DNA of 53,842 nt from Streptomyces sp. Ru72 (GCF_002920635.1 NZ_PQSR01000049.1:1-53842), one strand, 5' to 3'. Shown: positions 7,656 through 17,137, counted from the first letter of the stretch. Made by a program: numbers and translations. The notes: a model not told the origin generated them from the letters alone.

Positions 7656-9032
7656 TCAGTCCAGTCCGCGGGCCCGTCGGAAGCGCGCCAGACCATCGGA
7701 CAGGTCGACGATCGGGTCCGGGTAGGCGCCGCACGCGGCCCGTTCCCGGCCCCGCAGGCGCCATGGCTCATGCACCGCCGGCCCGTGCAGCCCGGCGAGT
7801 TCGGGGACCCAGCGCCGCACGTACATGCCGTCAGGGTCGTGCCGTCTGGCCTGGACGAGGGGGTTCAGGACCCGGTTGGGCCTGGTGTCGGTTCCCGTTC
7901 CGGCCATCCACTGCCAGTTCAGCTGGTTGTTGGCGATGTCGCCGTCGACCAGCAGCCGCAGGAAGTGGCGCGCTCCCACGCGCCAGTCCACGTACAGGGT
8001 CTTGGTGAGGAAGCTCGCGGCCAGCAGCCGGGCCCGGCCCGGCATCCACCCCTCGTGCCGCAGCTGCCGCATCGCCGCGTCGATCGCCGGATAGCCCGTA
8101 CGGCCCTCACGCCACGCCTCGACGTCCGTGCGCGCCGCGCGCTCGGATCGCCAGCGGTCCCCTCGCGTGCGGTAGTCGGCGGTGGCCGCGTCCGGCCGCG
8201 CCGCGAGCACCTGACGGTGGAAGTCCCGCCACGCCAGCTGCCGTACGAAGGCATCGGCGCCCGGGCCGCCCGCCTGCCGCACCCGGTGGACGACCTCGAC
8301 GGGGGAGAGGGTGCCGAAGTGCAGGTGCGGTGACAGACGGGAGGTGGCGTCGCCCGCCAGGTCGTCCTGCCGGTCCCCGTACGCGGCGAGGCCGCCGCGC
8401 AGCCACGCCGCCAGCCGCTTCCTGCCCTCCGTCTCGCCACCGGCGGGCAGCCCTTCCGAGACCGCCGCAGGACCTTCGCGTACGGGCAGTCCCTCCGATC
8501 CGGCGGTGTCCGGCACCCGCACGGCACGCGGCGCGCCCGACGTGTCGCGCAGCCGCTGCCCGGTCCACCGCCGGAAGTACGCGCCGAAGACGGCGAAGTG
8601 GTCGGAGGCGACCGGGGCCACCGTTCCGGGCGGCACGACCGCGTTGACGGTGTCGTGCACCCACAGCCGGCACCCCTGGGCCTCCAGCGCCTGCCGCAGC
8701 CGCGCCTCGCGTCGCTGCGCGTAGGCGCTGACGTCTGCCGCCAGGTGAACCTCGACCGCGTCCACCTCGGTGACCACCCGGCACACCTCGTCGACCACGT
8801 CCCCGGACCGGACGACGAGACGCCCGCCCCGGGCGCGCAGTCCCGCGTCGAGGTCGTGGAGGCAGTCGGCGAGGAATGCCAGCCGGTTGGGAACGGCGAA
8901 TCCGGCGGCCGCCACTCCCCGGTCTCGTACGAAGAGCGGCACCACCTGACCGGAGCCGGCCAGGGCGGCCCGCAGCGGCGGGTGGTCGTGCAGACGCAGG
9001 TCGGAGGTGAACAGGACGACCGAGACGTGCAT
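7656..9032 (-). CDS. phr: Deoxyribodipyrimidine photolyase (cryptochrome/photolyase family)
   Basis: A 458-residue light-driven DNA repair flavoenzyme. The N-terminal Rossmann antenna domain starts VSVVLFTSDLRLHDHPPL. The C-terminal FAD domain has LSPHLHFGTLSP, the ARLLAASFLTKTLYVDWRVGA block and NNQLNWQWMAGTGTDTRP, all hallmarks of class I photolyases. The frame extends far upstream, but the ATG at 9032 has GGAG nine bases before it and the extension is antisense-like sequence from the next gene. It lies just downstream of an SDR/DUF2867 gene on the same strand, an arrangement I associate with light-induced loci in Streptomyces; no LitR gene is in view. Confidence 0.93.
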   Translation of the reverse strand: MHVSVVLFTSDLRLHDHPPLRAALAGSGQVVPLFVRDRGVAAAGFAVPNRLAFLADCLHDLDAGLRARGGRLVVRSGDVVDEVCRVVTEVDAVEVHLAADVSAYAQRREARLRQALEAQGCRLWVHDTVNAVVPPGTVAPVASDHFAVFGAYFRRWTGQRLRDTSGAPRAVRVPDTAGSEGLPVREGPAAVSEGLPAGGETEGRKRLAAWLRGGLAAYGDRQDDLAGDATSRLSPHLHFGTLSPVEVVHRVRQAGGPGADAFVRQLAWRDFHRQVLAARPDAATADYRTRGDRWRSERAARTDVEAWREGRTGYPAIDAAMRQLRHEGWMPGRARLLAASFLTKTLYVDWRVGARHFLRLLVDGDIANNQLNWQWMAGTGTDTRPNRVLNPLVQARRHDPDGMYVRRWVPELAGLHGPAVHEPWRLRGRERAACGAYPDPIVDLSDGLARFRRARGLD

Positions 9033-9087
9033 GACGTCAACTCCAGGAAAGGGGCCGGCCGCGGTGCGCTCCCCGTCGGGGCGGACG

Positions 9088-10580
9088 TCACGAGGAGGGC
9101 TGGGGCTCGGCCGGACCGGTTCGCGGCGCCCTGGCGGCGGCCCGCGCGATGTTGCGCGCCATGCCTCCGAACACGACGGCGTGGAAGGGGGAGACTCCCC
9201 ACCAGTAGGCGTGACCGAGCAGCCCGTGCGGATGGAACAGGGCCCGCTGGCGATACCGGGTCCGTCCGTTCTCGTCCTGTTCGGCGTACAGCTCCAGCCA
9301 GGCGAGGCCCGGCAGCCGCATCTCGGCCCGCGGACGCAGCAGACGCCCGGGTTCGATCTCCTCCACCCGCCAGAAGTCCAGCGAGTCCCCGACCCGCAAG
9401 CGCTGCGCGTCGCGTCGTCCCCGGCGCAGCCCGACGCCTCCGACCAGCCGGTCGAGCCAGCCCCGTGCCGCCCAGGCGAGCGGGAAGGAATACCAGCCGT
9501 TCTCGCCGCCGATGCCCTCGACGACTCGCCACAGGGCCTCGCGCGAGGCGTCGACGACGATTTCGCGCCGGTCCGTGTAGAGGCTGCCGCCCGCCCAGTC
9601 GGGATCGGTCGGCAACGGGTCGCTCGGCGCCCCGGGCGGCGAGGCGGACGACCAGCGGGTGGTGACCTGGGCGTCGCGCACGCGCTGCAGGGCCAGCCGG
9701 ACCGCCTCGTCGAAACCGATCGGACCTGACGCGGGGAGGGGGACGTACCGCTCGATGTCGCGCTCGCGGCAGACGACCTCATGGCGCAGCGACTCGGTGA
9801 GCGGCCGTGCGATCGACGGGGGAACGGGAGTCACCAGACCGATCCACAGACTCGACAGGCGCGGGGTGAGGACCGGGACGCAGACGATGCGCCGGCGCGG
9901 AAGGCCCGCGACAGCCGAGTACCTGAGCATCATGTCCCGGTACGTCAGCACCTCCGGCCCTCCGATGTCGCAGGCGCGGCTGATGCCGTACGGCATCGTC
10001 GCGCTGCCGACCAGGAACCGCAGCACGTCCCGGACCGCGATCGGCTGGATCCGGGTGCGAACAGATAGCGCAGCATCTCGAAGGAGGCGGAGCCCGAGCC
10101 GATGATGACCGCGGCCCGCAGTACCGTGGTCGGCACGCCGGAGCCCAGCAGGACGCGGCCCACCTCGGCGCGCGACCGCAGATGCGGGGACAGCTCACGC
10201 TCGGGCACGTCCGCCGGGGTGAGACCGCCCAGGTAGACGATGCGCCGCACACCCGCGGCACGGGCCTGCTCCCCGAAGATCCGCGCAGCCGTGCGGTCCG
10301 TCTCCTCGAAGCCGCGGCCCGTGCCCAGTGCGTGGACCAGGTAGTAGGCGACGTCCATGCCGCGCAGCGCGTCGGCGACGGACCGGGCCCGCGTGACGTC
10401 TCCGGCCGCCACCTCGACCTGGGCCGCCCACGGGTGGCCGCTCACCTTCTGCGGGGAGCGGGCCAGGCAGCGCACCTGGTGCCCCGCTGCCAGCAGTTCC
10501 GGGACGAGCCGGCCGCCGATGTATCCCGTGGCGCCGGTCACCAGGCAGCGCAGCCCCGGCCCGGAACGGCCTGTGTCCAT
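9088..10580 (-). pseudogene. SDR/DUF2867 oxidoreductase, broken by a small deletion with frameshift
   Basis: The first part (from ATG 10580, with GGGAG upstream) is an NAD(P)-binding SDR domain: LVTGATGYIGGRLVPELLAAGHQV, then YYLVHALGTGRGFEETD. It stays in frame to FEMLRYL near 10065. The continuation (TRIQPIAVRDVLRFLVGSATMPYG, then the DUF2867 domain to 9088) is in another frame. From memory of the family, about 12-15 residues normally lie between LRYL and TRIQPIAV, so a deletion of roughly 40 bases, not a multiple of three, best explains the break. Both halves are otherwise well preserved, suggesting a recent event or an assembly fault. Confidence 0.75.
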
Positions 10581-10758
10581 CCGCCTCGCTCCCTCGCGTC
10601 GAAGTCCTCTCAGCGATCACTTCCACAGAACGAGCGCTTCCGGATGCGGCGAAGGGATGTTTTCCGCGAGAGAGACATATCGGCGTCCCTTCCGGGCAGG
10701 CGATACGCAGGAAGTTGTCGGTTCGAGTCGATGATCGATGCTGGAGGTGTCGAACCCC

Positions 10759-10926
10759 ATGGGCGCGAAGGTGCTGGAGCGGTTTCCTGCGGGAGCTCCC
10801 CGCGGATCGTGGCCGGCGGAGGAGTACGCGGCGGAGCGCCGCGCCGAGGGTGAGCCCGCCAAAGTGGTCATGGACCTGAAGTCGGACGCGTTCCTCGTGG
10901 TGGTCCCGGCCCGCGACGACGACTGA
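10759..10926 (+). CDS. Small hypothetical protein
   Basis: A 55-residue ORF with charged, balanced composition (KVLERFPAGAPRGSWPAEEY, EPAKVVMDLKSDAFLVVVPA). The ATG at 10759 has GGAGG eleven bases upstream; an ATG at 10738 is also in frame. The final strand-like segment AFLVVV suggests a folded beta element. I do not recognise the family. It is divergent from the broken SDR gene. Confidence 0.45.
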   Translation: MGAKVLERFPAGAPRGSWPAEEYAAERRAEGEPAKVVMDLKSDAFLVVVPARDDD

Positions 10927-11323
10927 GAGGGGCGGCGGTGCGAGCGTGCCGACGCCCACCGCCCCCTGGACTCCGAGGCGTGGACCGACTCGGTGCGCCC
11001 CGGCCGAGACGCCGGGCCCGGCGGCAACCCGCCGCCCGCGTACGGCCCCCGCTGGGCCCGTCGAGCCGGCCACCACGCCACGCCGCCGAGTTGACGCCGA
11101 AGCCGTCCGAAGCCGGCCGGCTGTGACGTGTCCTGACGCATGGCCGGCGAGGCCGCGGCACATTCCCGTCGTTGCCCACGTGCACCGTCGCGCGGAGTGC
11201 GGACCGCCGCGGAGGTCGTTCAAGGGTTTCCCGTCAGGGCGTCGTGGAATGCAAAGGTCCGCGATGCGAGAACGGTCGGGATTCCCTTGACTGCTCCATC
11301 CGGCGGCTGCCACGATCGACGAC
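10927..11323. other. Intergenic region with promoter of the sulfur leader peptide
   Basis: No gene is supported; open frames are Pro/Arg-rich shadows. A promoter-like pair, TTGACT at 11287-11292 and CACGAT at 11311-11316 (18-base spacer), sits just before the leader peptide ORF. Confidence 0.35.
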
Positions 11324-11407
11324 ATGGACATGCGACTGGACCTCACGCGGCGACGCCACGTCGACCTCGCGCGCGTCTCCAGCGCCTCCTGTTGCCCCAC
11401 GACGTGA
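11324..11407 (+). CDS. Cys-containing leader peptide of sulfur-metabolism type
   Basis: A 27-codon ORF whose middle reads RRRHVDLARVSSASCC before a short Pro-Thr-Thr end and TGA. Peptides with a His-Val-Asp-Leu ... Arg-Val-Ser-Ser-Ala ... Cys pattern are known in Streptomyces upstream of cysteine and sulfonate genes, where they are thought to sense cysteine by ribosome stalling at the Cys codons. Here it precedes an FMN reductase/SsuD cluster by about 220 bases. An internal ATG at 11330 gives 25 residues. The function as an attenuator is inference. Confidence 0.65.
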   Translation: MDMRLDLTRRRHVDLARVSSASCCPTT

Positions 11408-11629
11408 TCCTCATTTCCGCCGGATCCGCCGTCACCTCTTTTCGCCGCACCGCCCCTGTCCCGACGCGACGGGTGCGCCGGGTGCCTTCCTGACACCAGC
11501 TCGATTCAGGGCTTTCTCGCGGCGGTGGATCCGGTGTTCCCCGCGCATGTCCGCGAACCGTCCGCAACAGGAGTGCCCGCATGTCCGCAGTACCCGGGCA
11601 GGCGCCCCTCCCTCCCGAAAGAGGACCCC

Positions 11630-12184
11630 ATGGCCACCGTCCTGTCCGTCTCCGGCAGTCCCTCCGCCGCCTCCCGCACCAACCGGCTGCTGCGCCATCT
11701 GGACCAGCGGCTGACCGCGCAGGGCCACGAGGTGGTCCCGCTCGACATCCGTACCGTGCCCGCCGAGGCCCTGCTCGGCGCAGACTTCCGTCACCCCGCC
11801 ATCGTGGAGGCGACCGAGTTGTTCGCCCGCGCCGACGGAGTCGTCGTCGGCACGCCCGTCTACAAGGCCTCCTACTCCGGTGTCCTCAAGGCGCTGCTCG
11901 ACCTGCTTCCCCAGTACGCGCTCACGGGCAAGACCGTGCTCCCGCTGGCCACCGGCGGTTCCCACGCCCACGTGCTGGCCATCGACTACGCCCTGCGCCC
12001 GGTCCTCAACTCCATGGGGGCGGCCCATATAGTGCAGGGCTGGTTCACCCTGGACAAGGACATCACCGTGCATGAGGACGGCTCCCTGGCCATCGCGCCG
12101 GCCGCCACCGAGGCGCTGCTGCAGGTGGTCGACCAGTTCTCGGCGGTCCTCGGAAGCAGCCCTGTCCTGGCAGCGGCGAGTTGA
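11630..12184 (+). CDS. NADPH-dependent FMN reductase (SsuE/MsuE type)
   Basis: A 184-residue flavodoxin-fold reductase supplying reduced FMN to the two-component monooxygenase downstream. Motifs are VSGSPSAASRTNRLL (phosphate-binding loop), VVVGTPVYKASYSGVLKALLDLLP and VLPLATGGSHAHVLAIDYALRPV, all typical of SsuE/MsuE. The ATG at 11630 has AAAGAGG upstream. Its stop overlaps the TTG of an SfnB-like remnant by 3 bases, suggesting an ancestral reductase-dehydrogenase-monooxygenase operon. Confidence 0.88.
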   Translation: MATVLSVSGSPSAASRTNRLLRHLDQRLTAQGHEVVPLDIRTVPAEALLGADFRHPAIVEATELFARADGVVVGTPVYKASYSGVLKALLDLLPQYALTGKTVLPLATGGSHAHVLAIDYALRPVLNSMGAAHIVQGWFTLDKDITVHEDGSLAIAPAATEALLQVVDQFSAVLGSSPVLAAAS

Positions 12185-12345
12185 CCATCGCCCATGTGAT
12201 CGCCGGCGACGCCGAGGCCCTCGCCGTCGCCACCACCCTGGCCGACTGGTTCCGGACCGTGGCACATCCTCGCCCGACGGAGCCCGGCTCGTACGGCCTC
12301 CGCGGCGAGAAGCGGTGCTCCACCGGTGCCCTGTTCGCCGACTGA
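12181..12345 (+). pseudogene. SfnB-like acyl-CoA-dehydrogenase remnant with internal deletion
   Basis: A 54-codon frame starting TTG inside the previous stop. It begins TIAHVIAGDAEALAVATTLAD, like the N-terminus of SfnB-family sulfur-acquisition dehydrogenases, then jumps to GSYGLRGEKRCSTGALFAD, like the mid-protein segment (G-x-K-x-x-STGALFAD) of the same family, and stops. More than 100 residues that should lie between, and the whole C-terminal half, are missing. It is too short to be an active flavoprotein. Confidence 0.6.
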
Positions 12346-12457
12346 TCCCGGTACCGGCCGGTGCCGGGACAGCCGCGCATCGGCCGGGCATGCGGAACGG
12401 CACGAGGCCGCCGCGCGACGACCTGTTCCCACGGACACCCGCTGAACGGAGACCCCC

Positions 12458-13600
12458 GTGTCCCTCACCTTTCACTGGTTCCTGCCCACCAACGGCGACA
12501 GCCGCCATGTGGTCGGCGGCGGCCACGGCACCCCGGCGACCGCCTCCGGGCGGGACCGGCCGCCGACGGTCGCCTACCTCACCCAGATCGCCCGCGCCGC
12601 CGAGGACCTCGGCTTCGTCGGAGCGCTCACCCCGACCGGTGCCTGGTGCGAGGACGCGTGGCTGACCACCGCGATGGTCAGCCAGAACACCGAGCGCCTG
12701 AAGTTCCTGGTGGCCTTCCGCCCCGGCTCCGTCTCGCCGACCCTCGCCGCGCAGATGGCCTCCACGTTCCAGCGTCAGACGGGCGGACGGCTCCTCCTCA
12801 ACGTCGTCACCGGCGGCGAGAGCCACGAGCAGCGCGCCTACGGCGACTTCCTGGACAAGGACGCGCGGTACCGGCGTACCGGTGAATTCCTGCAGATCGT
12901 CCGGGAGTTGTGGCAAGGCAAGACCGTCGACCTGCACGGCGAGCACCTCCAGGTCGAGGACGCCGAACTGGCCCGGGTACCCGACCCGGTCCCCGAGGTC
13001 TACTTCGGCGGGTCCTCACCCGTCGCGGGGGAGATCGCGGCCCGGCACGTCGATGTCTACCTCACCTGGGGCGAGCCGCCGGCCCAGGTCGCCGAGAAGG
13101 TCGCCCGGATCAGGTCTCTCGCCGCGAAGGAGGGCCGGACCCTGCGGTTCGGCATCCGGCTGCACGTGATCACCCGCGACACCTCCGAGCAGGCGTGGGC
13201 CGAGGCCGACCGGCTGCTCGACGGTTTCGATCCCGAGACCGTGGCGTCCGTCCAGGCCGGGCTCGCCCGCAGCGAGTCCGAAGGGCAGCGGCGGATGCTC
13301 GCGCTGCACGGCGGAAGCAGGGACGGCCTGGAGATCCACCCCAACCTGTGGGCGGGGATCGGACTGGTGCGCGGCGGCGCCGGCACGGCGCTGGTCGGCA
13401 GCCACCAGGAGGTCATCGAACGGATCAAGGAGTACGCGGCGCTGGGCATCGAGGAGTTCGTGCTGTCCGGGTATCCGCATCTGGAGGAGGCGTACTGGTT
13501 CGGGGAGGGGGTGCTGCCGAGGCTGGCGGCGGAAGGGCTGTGGCGGCATCCGTCCAGGGCGCGGGACGCCCTCGCGTCACAGGTCCCCTTCGCGAGCTGA
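12458..13600 (+). CDS. ssuD: FMNH2-dependent alkanesulfonate monooxygenase (SsuD type)
   Basis: A 380-residue luciferase-like monooxygenase that cleaves sulfonates to aldehyde and sulfite with FMNH2 from the adjacent reductase. Seen: MSLTFHWFLPTNGDSRHV, MASTFQRQTGGRLLLNVVTGG, DKDARYRRTGEFLQIVRELW and FVLSGYPHLEEAYWFGEGVLP, all characteristic of SsuD. GTG start at 12458 with GGAG upstream. Length matches the family. The 3' end overlaps the convergent flavoprotein gene by 24 bases. Regulation by sulfur supply is likely through the leader peptide at 11324. Confidence 0.9.
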   Translation: MSLTFHWFLPTNGDSRHVVGGGHGTPATASGRDRPPTVAYLTQIARAAEDLGFVGALTPTGAWCEDAWLTTAMVSQNTERLKFLVAFRPGSVSPTLAAQMASTFQRQTGGRLLLNVVTGGESHEQRAYGDFLDKDARYRRTGEFLQIVRELWQGKTVDLHGEHLQVEDAELARVPDPVPEVYFGGSSPVAGEIAARHVDVYLTWGEPPAQVAEKVARIRSLAAKEGRTLRFGIRLHVITRDTSEQAWAEADRLLDGFDPETVASVQAGLARSESEGQRRMLALHGGSRDGLEIHPNLWAGIGLVRGGAGTALVGSHQEVIERIKEYAALGIEEFVLSGYPHLEEAYWFGEGVLPRLAAEGLWRHPSRARDALASQVPFAS

Positions 13601-14635
13601 GCCCAGGGCCGCCAGGTGGTCGAGGTGTGCCCGGCGCGACTCGGCCGTCTGGCCCTGCACCAGCAGGAACATCCCCTCCCTGGCGAGCCGTTGGGCCGTG
13701 CTCGTCAGCATCATCGCGCGGCCCCCGCCGGCCACCACCGCCGCCGTGGTGGCCGCGCGCAGCACCTCGTACGCCTGCGTCCTGAGCGCCAGCCGCTCCT
13801 GAAGGCGTTCGTGCGGGGCCGCCTGGTCGGCCAGGGCGTAGGCGCGGCCCCTCACCTCACCGAGCCGGTGCCGCAGGGGCGCCGCGGTGTCGTCGTCCAG
13901 CAGACCGAGCGCCGCCTGAGCCACACCGAACACCGCCGGTGAGGTGTTCACCGTCTTAGGCCGGTCGGCGGCCGCCCACCGCTCGTACGGCGTCCGCAGC
14001 GCCACCGCCTCCTCCGGCAGCCGCAGCCCGTCCAGCTCCAGCGAGACCGTGCGGGCCGCGGTGAGCGCCGCCAGCCGCAGCGGCGCCGACGCCCGCAGCC
14101 CCGGCTGGTCGCGCGCCTCGGTGAAGGCGAACAGCGCCTCGCCGGCGTCGGTCACCCCGGCGAGCAGCATCACGTCGTTCAGGCCCCATCCGGTGTACCA
14201 GGGCACGGTCCCGTCGAACCGCCATCCATCCCGCTCCCGCGTGACCCGCACCGGTACGCGCGGATACGACCGCAGATGGGCGTACGCCACCCCCGACAGC
14301 AGCTCCCCGCGCGCCAGCGGGCCGAGCAGCCGCTCCCGCACGGGCAGTTCGCTCTGCGCCAGCGTCAGTACCGGTGTGTGGTGCTGGGTCTGCACGAACC
14401 ACGTCGAGCAGCACGCCCCCGCCAGGAGCTCCGCCGTCTCACGGGCCACCGCGACGGGCGCGCCCGAGCCGCCGTACTCCACCGGGGCGCTCACCCCGAG
14501 CAACCCCGACCGCTTGACGGCCTCGATGTGGCTCACGGGCACGCCCTCCTGGTCGACACGCTCCGCCTGAGGCGCCAGGACGTCGGCGGCGAGCTGTCGG
14601 GCACGGGCGACGAGAGGGTGCGCTGTGGTGGTCAT
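13577..14635 (-). CDS. Acyl-CoA dehydrogenase-like flavoprotein (SfnB/DszC group)
   Basis: A 352-residue protein of the acyl-CoA dehydrogenase superfamily. N-terminal helices (HIEAVKRSGLLGVSAPVEYGG) and the substrate-side strand VTRERDGWRFDGTVPWYTGWGLNDVMLLAG match the fold. The catalytic Glu region of true dehydrogenases is not evident, and the context beside SsuD suggests an FMNH2-dependent monooxygenase or sulfur-acquisition flavoprotein rather than beta-oxidation. The start at 14635 (MTTTAHPLVARARQLAADVLAP) is preferred over 14701. It is convergent with ssuD, so it is separately transcribed. Confidence 0.75.
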   Translation of the reverse strand: MTTTAHPLVARARQLAADVLAPQAERVDQEGVPVSHIEAVKRSGLLGVSAPVEYGGSGAPVAVARETAELLAGACCSTWFVQTQHHTPVLTLAQSELPVRERLLGPLARGELLSGVAYAHLRSYPRVPVRVTRERDGWRFDGTVPWYTGWGLNDVMLLAGVTDAGEALFAFTEARDQPGLRASAPLRLAALTAARTVSLELDGLRLPEEAVALRTPYERWAAADRPKTVNTSPAVFGVAQAALGLLDDDTAAPLRHRLGEVRGRAYALADQAAPHERLQERLALRTQAYEVLRAATTAAVVAGGGRAMMLTSTAQRLAREGMFLLVQGQTAESRRAHLDHLAALGSAREGDL

Positions 14636-14814
14636 GACGACGATTGTCCGATGCGCGGCAGCCGGGTTGGCGCAGGACGCCACGCAGTGCCGCCGAGTCA
14701 TGCGGTCGCATGGCTGCGGATTTCACCCCGTGGACGTTCCCCCTCCTGACGCCCGGCCATCTGCCGTGGTGTCATGCACCTGACCATCCTGATCCTCGAC
14801 CGAAGGGTCACCTC

Positions 14815-16179
14815 ATGCGAACCCCCCACGCCCTGCTCGCCGCCGCCACCGTGCTGGCCGCGGCGACCGTGGCTTCTCCGTCCCATGCGGCCGCCGCGCT
14901 TCCCGCCGCCGGCGCCTACTACGTCCAGAGCGTCACGACCGGGCTCAACGCGGCCGACCACGGGGGAGCCGTCGAACAGCACAACCCCAAGGGCAACGAG
15001 GACCACCAGCAGTGGAACCTCAGAGCGAGCGGATCCTCGTACGTCCTGGAAAGCGCCGACACGGTGGGCATCTGCCTCGGCCGCTCGGGCGACCAGGCCC
15101 GCACCGTCGCCTGCGCGAGCGCCGACGCGGCCTGGGACATCACACAGGCCGGAGACGACCAGTACACACTCAAGGTGCCCGGAACCGACCGCTACCTGAC
15201 CGTGGCCGCCAAGGCCTCCGGTGCCGACTACCCTGCCCAGCTCACCATCGGCTCCGCGAGCGGCCTCGCCTCCTGGTACCTCACCCCGGTCGCCTCGCCC
15301 ACCAGCCCGATGCCGTCCCCCGACCGGCGCACCCTCGACCAGGTCACCTTCCTCACCGCGCACAACGCCTACGCCAACGGCGTCGACGGCGGCTTCGCCC
15401 CGCCCTTCGTCAACCTCGTACCCAACCAGGCACGCGGGATCAACCAGCAACTCGCCGACGGTGTCCGCGGTTTCATGCTGGACATCCATCAGACCCCCGA
15501 CGGTGCGATCCTCTGCCACAACAGCTGCACCCTGGTCAGCCGTCCGGTCGCCCTGTGGGTGGACGTCCAGCGGATGGTGGACTTCCTCAAGGCCCACCCC
15601 GATCAGTTCATCACCGTCTTCCTCGAGGACTACGTCGACCCGGGCGTCCTGCGCGGTGAACTGGCCCGGGTGAGCGGCCTGTCCGATGTCCTCTACCGGC
15701 CCGACCGGAGCGGAGTGAAACAGAACGGCTGGCCGAAGATGGCCGAACTGATCGCCGCGAACCACCGACTGCTGATCTTCACCGACCACAGCCGCTCCTC
15801 CGACGAGGCAGCCGGGCTCACCCGTGACAGCTTCGGTGTGATGTACCAGAAGGACTGGACCGTCGAGAACCACTGGTCCATGGGCTCGGGCATAGGCTCC
15901 TCCGACTGGTCCTGCCACAGCCGCTGGTACGACGCGAACACGAACATTCCGCTGACCCGTACCGAACCGGGCTTCCGCCCGCTGTTCGTCATGAACCACT
16001 TCCGGGACGCGACGATCACGTCCACCGCGCGCACGGACAACACCAAACTCACCGACCGCGCCCAGCGGTTCTGCCAGCCGGCCGCCCGCAAGAAGCCCAA
16101 CTACCTGGCCGTGGACCGCTATGACCTCGGAGACCCGGCCTTGGCCGTCAGCACCCTGAACACGTATACCTATCCCTAA
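14815..16179 (+). CDS. Secreted PI-PLC-like phosphodiesterase with N-terminal trefoil-like domain
   Basis: A 454-residue exported protein with signal peptide MRTPHALLAAATVLAAATVA, cut after SHA. Residues about 35-160 resemble a ricin-like trefoil (GLNAADHGGAVEQHN, HQQWNLRASG, SWYLTPV). The rest is a PI-PLC X-like TIM barrel: LTAHNAYANG and DGAILCHNSCTL supply the two catalytic His, with GFMLDIHQT and FLEDYVD in between. A lipid or phosphoester substrate outside the cell is expected. The ATG at 14815 has GAAGG upstream. It is monocistronic. Confidence 0.82.
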   Translation: MRTPHALLAAATVLAAATVASPSHAAAALPAAGAYYVQSVTTGLNAADHGGAVEQHNPKGNEDHQQWNLRASGSSYVLESADTVGICLGRSGDQARTVACASADAAWDITQAGDDQYTLKVPGTDRYLTVAAKASGADYPAQLTIGSASGLASWYLTPVASPTSPMPSPDRRTLDQVTFLTAHNAYANGVDGGFAPPFVNLVPNQARGINQQLADGVRGFMLDIHQTPDGAILCHNSCTLVSRPVALWVDVQRMVDFLKAHPDQFITVFLEDYVDPGVLRGELARVSGLSDVLYRPDRSGVKQNGWPKMAELIAANHRLLIFTDHSRSSDEAAGLTRDSFGVMYQKDWTVENHWSMGSGIGSSDWSCHSRWYDANTNIPLTRTEPGFRPLFVMNHFRDATITSTARTDNTKLTDRAQRFCQPAARKKPNYLAVDRYDLGDPALAVSTLNTYTYP

Positions 16180-16221
16180 AGGGCGTGCGCCGGAGCCCCG
16201 GAGTGTGTGCATGATCCACCC

Positions 16222-17133
16222 ATGACCTCACAGACGATCAGCGCGGACGCCGCGGGCACCTGGAAACTCGGCGACCTGCCCGTCCACCGCATCGGCTTCG
16301 GCGCGATGCGGCTGACGGGCAGCGCCGCCTTCCACCTCGGGACGCCGAGTGACCGCGAACGGTCGATCGCCGTGCTGCGCAAGGCGGTCGAACTCGGCGT
16401 CAACCACATCGACACGGCCGCCTTCTACTTCTCCTCGCTGCGCTCCGCGAACGAGATCATCAACAGCGCGCTGGCGCCGTATGCGGACGACCTGGTCATC
16501 GCCACGAAGGTGGGCCCGTTCCGCGACTACTCGGGGGAGTGGGGCACATGGGCCCGCCCCGACCAACTGCGCGGCCATGTCGAGGAGAACCTGCGCCAGC
16601 TCGGCCGCGACCACCTGGACATGGTCTACCTGCGCAGGTCGCAGCAGCGGTGGGACTCGATCGCCGAGCACTTCGGGGCTCTCGCCGAGCTGCGTGAGGC
16701 GGGCCTGATCCGCCATCTGGGCATCTCCGGCGTCGAACCCCGCCACCTTGTGGAGGCGCAGGCGATCGCGCCGGTGGTGAGCGTTCAGAACAGGTACGGG
16801 CTGCACGAGTTCGACCCGGACACGGACGAACTCCTGAGGATCTGCGGCGAGCAGGGCATCGCGTTCGTACCGTTCTTCGCCATCGCGGGCAAGGGCGCCG
16901 AGCGCGGCCCGTCCGGTGACGAGATGGACGAGGTCGACGCGATCGCGCGGGCCCAGGGCGCCACCCCCGCCCAGGTCCGCCTGGCGTGGACGCTCCAGCA
17001 GGGCCCGCACGTCCTGGCCATCCCGGGCACCGGCAACCCCGACCACCTGGTGGAGAACGTGGCGGCGGGCGCGCTGCGCCTGACCGCTGAGGAGATGGCC
17101 CGTCTCGACGCGCTGCACCGCCAGGCCGAGTGA
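16222..17133 (+). CDS. Aldo/keto reductase
   Basis: A 303-residue NADPH-dependent reductase with a TIM barrel. Seen: GFGAMRLTG, GVNHIDTAAFYFS (catalytic Asp and Tyr), VIATKVGPF (catalytic Lys) and IPGTGNPDHLVENV (NADP-binding). The fourth tetrad residue, usually His, is Arg in DMVYLRRSQQ, as in several actinobacterial members. ATG 16222 is the conserved-looking start; a GTG at 16207 with GGAG four bases upstream is the alternative. A perfect bidirectional terminator follows. Confidence 0.85.
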   Translation: MTSQTISADAAGTWKLGDLPVHRIGFGAMRLTGSAAFHLGTPSDRERSIAVLRKAVELGVNHIDTAAFYFSSLRSANEIINSALAPYADDLVIATKVGPFRDYSGEWGTWARPDQLRGHVEENLRQLGRDHLDMVYLRRSQQRWDSIAEHFGALAELREAGLIRHLGISGVEPRHLVEAQAIAPVVSVQNRYGLHEFDPDTDELLRICGEQGIAFVPFFAIAGKGAERGPSGDEMDEVDAIARAQGATPAQVRLAWTLQQGPHVLAIPGTGNPDHLVENVAAGALRLTAEEMARLDALHRQAE

Positions 17134-17137
17134 GGGT

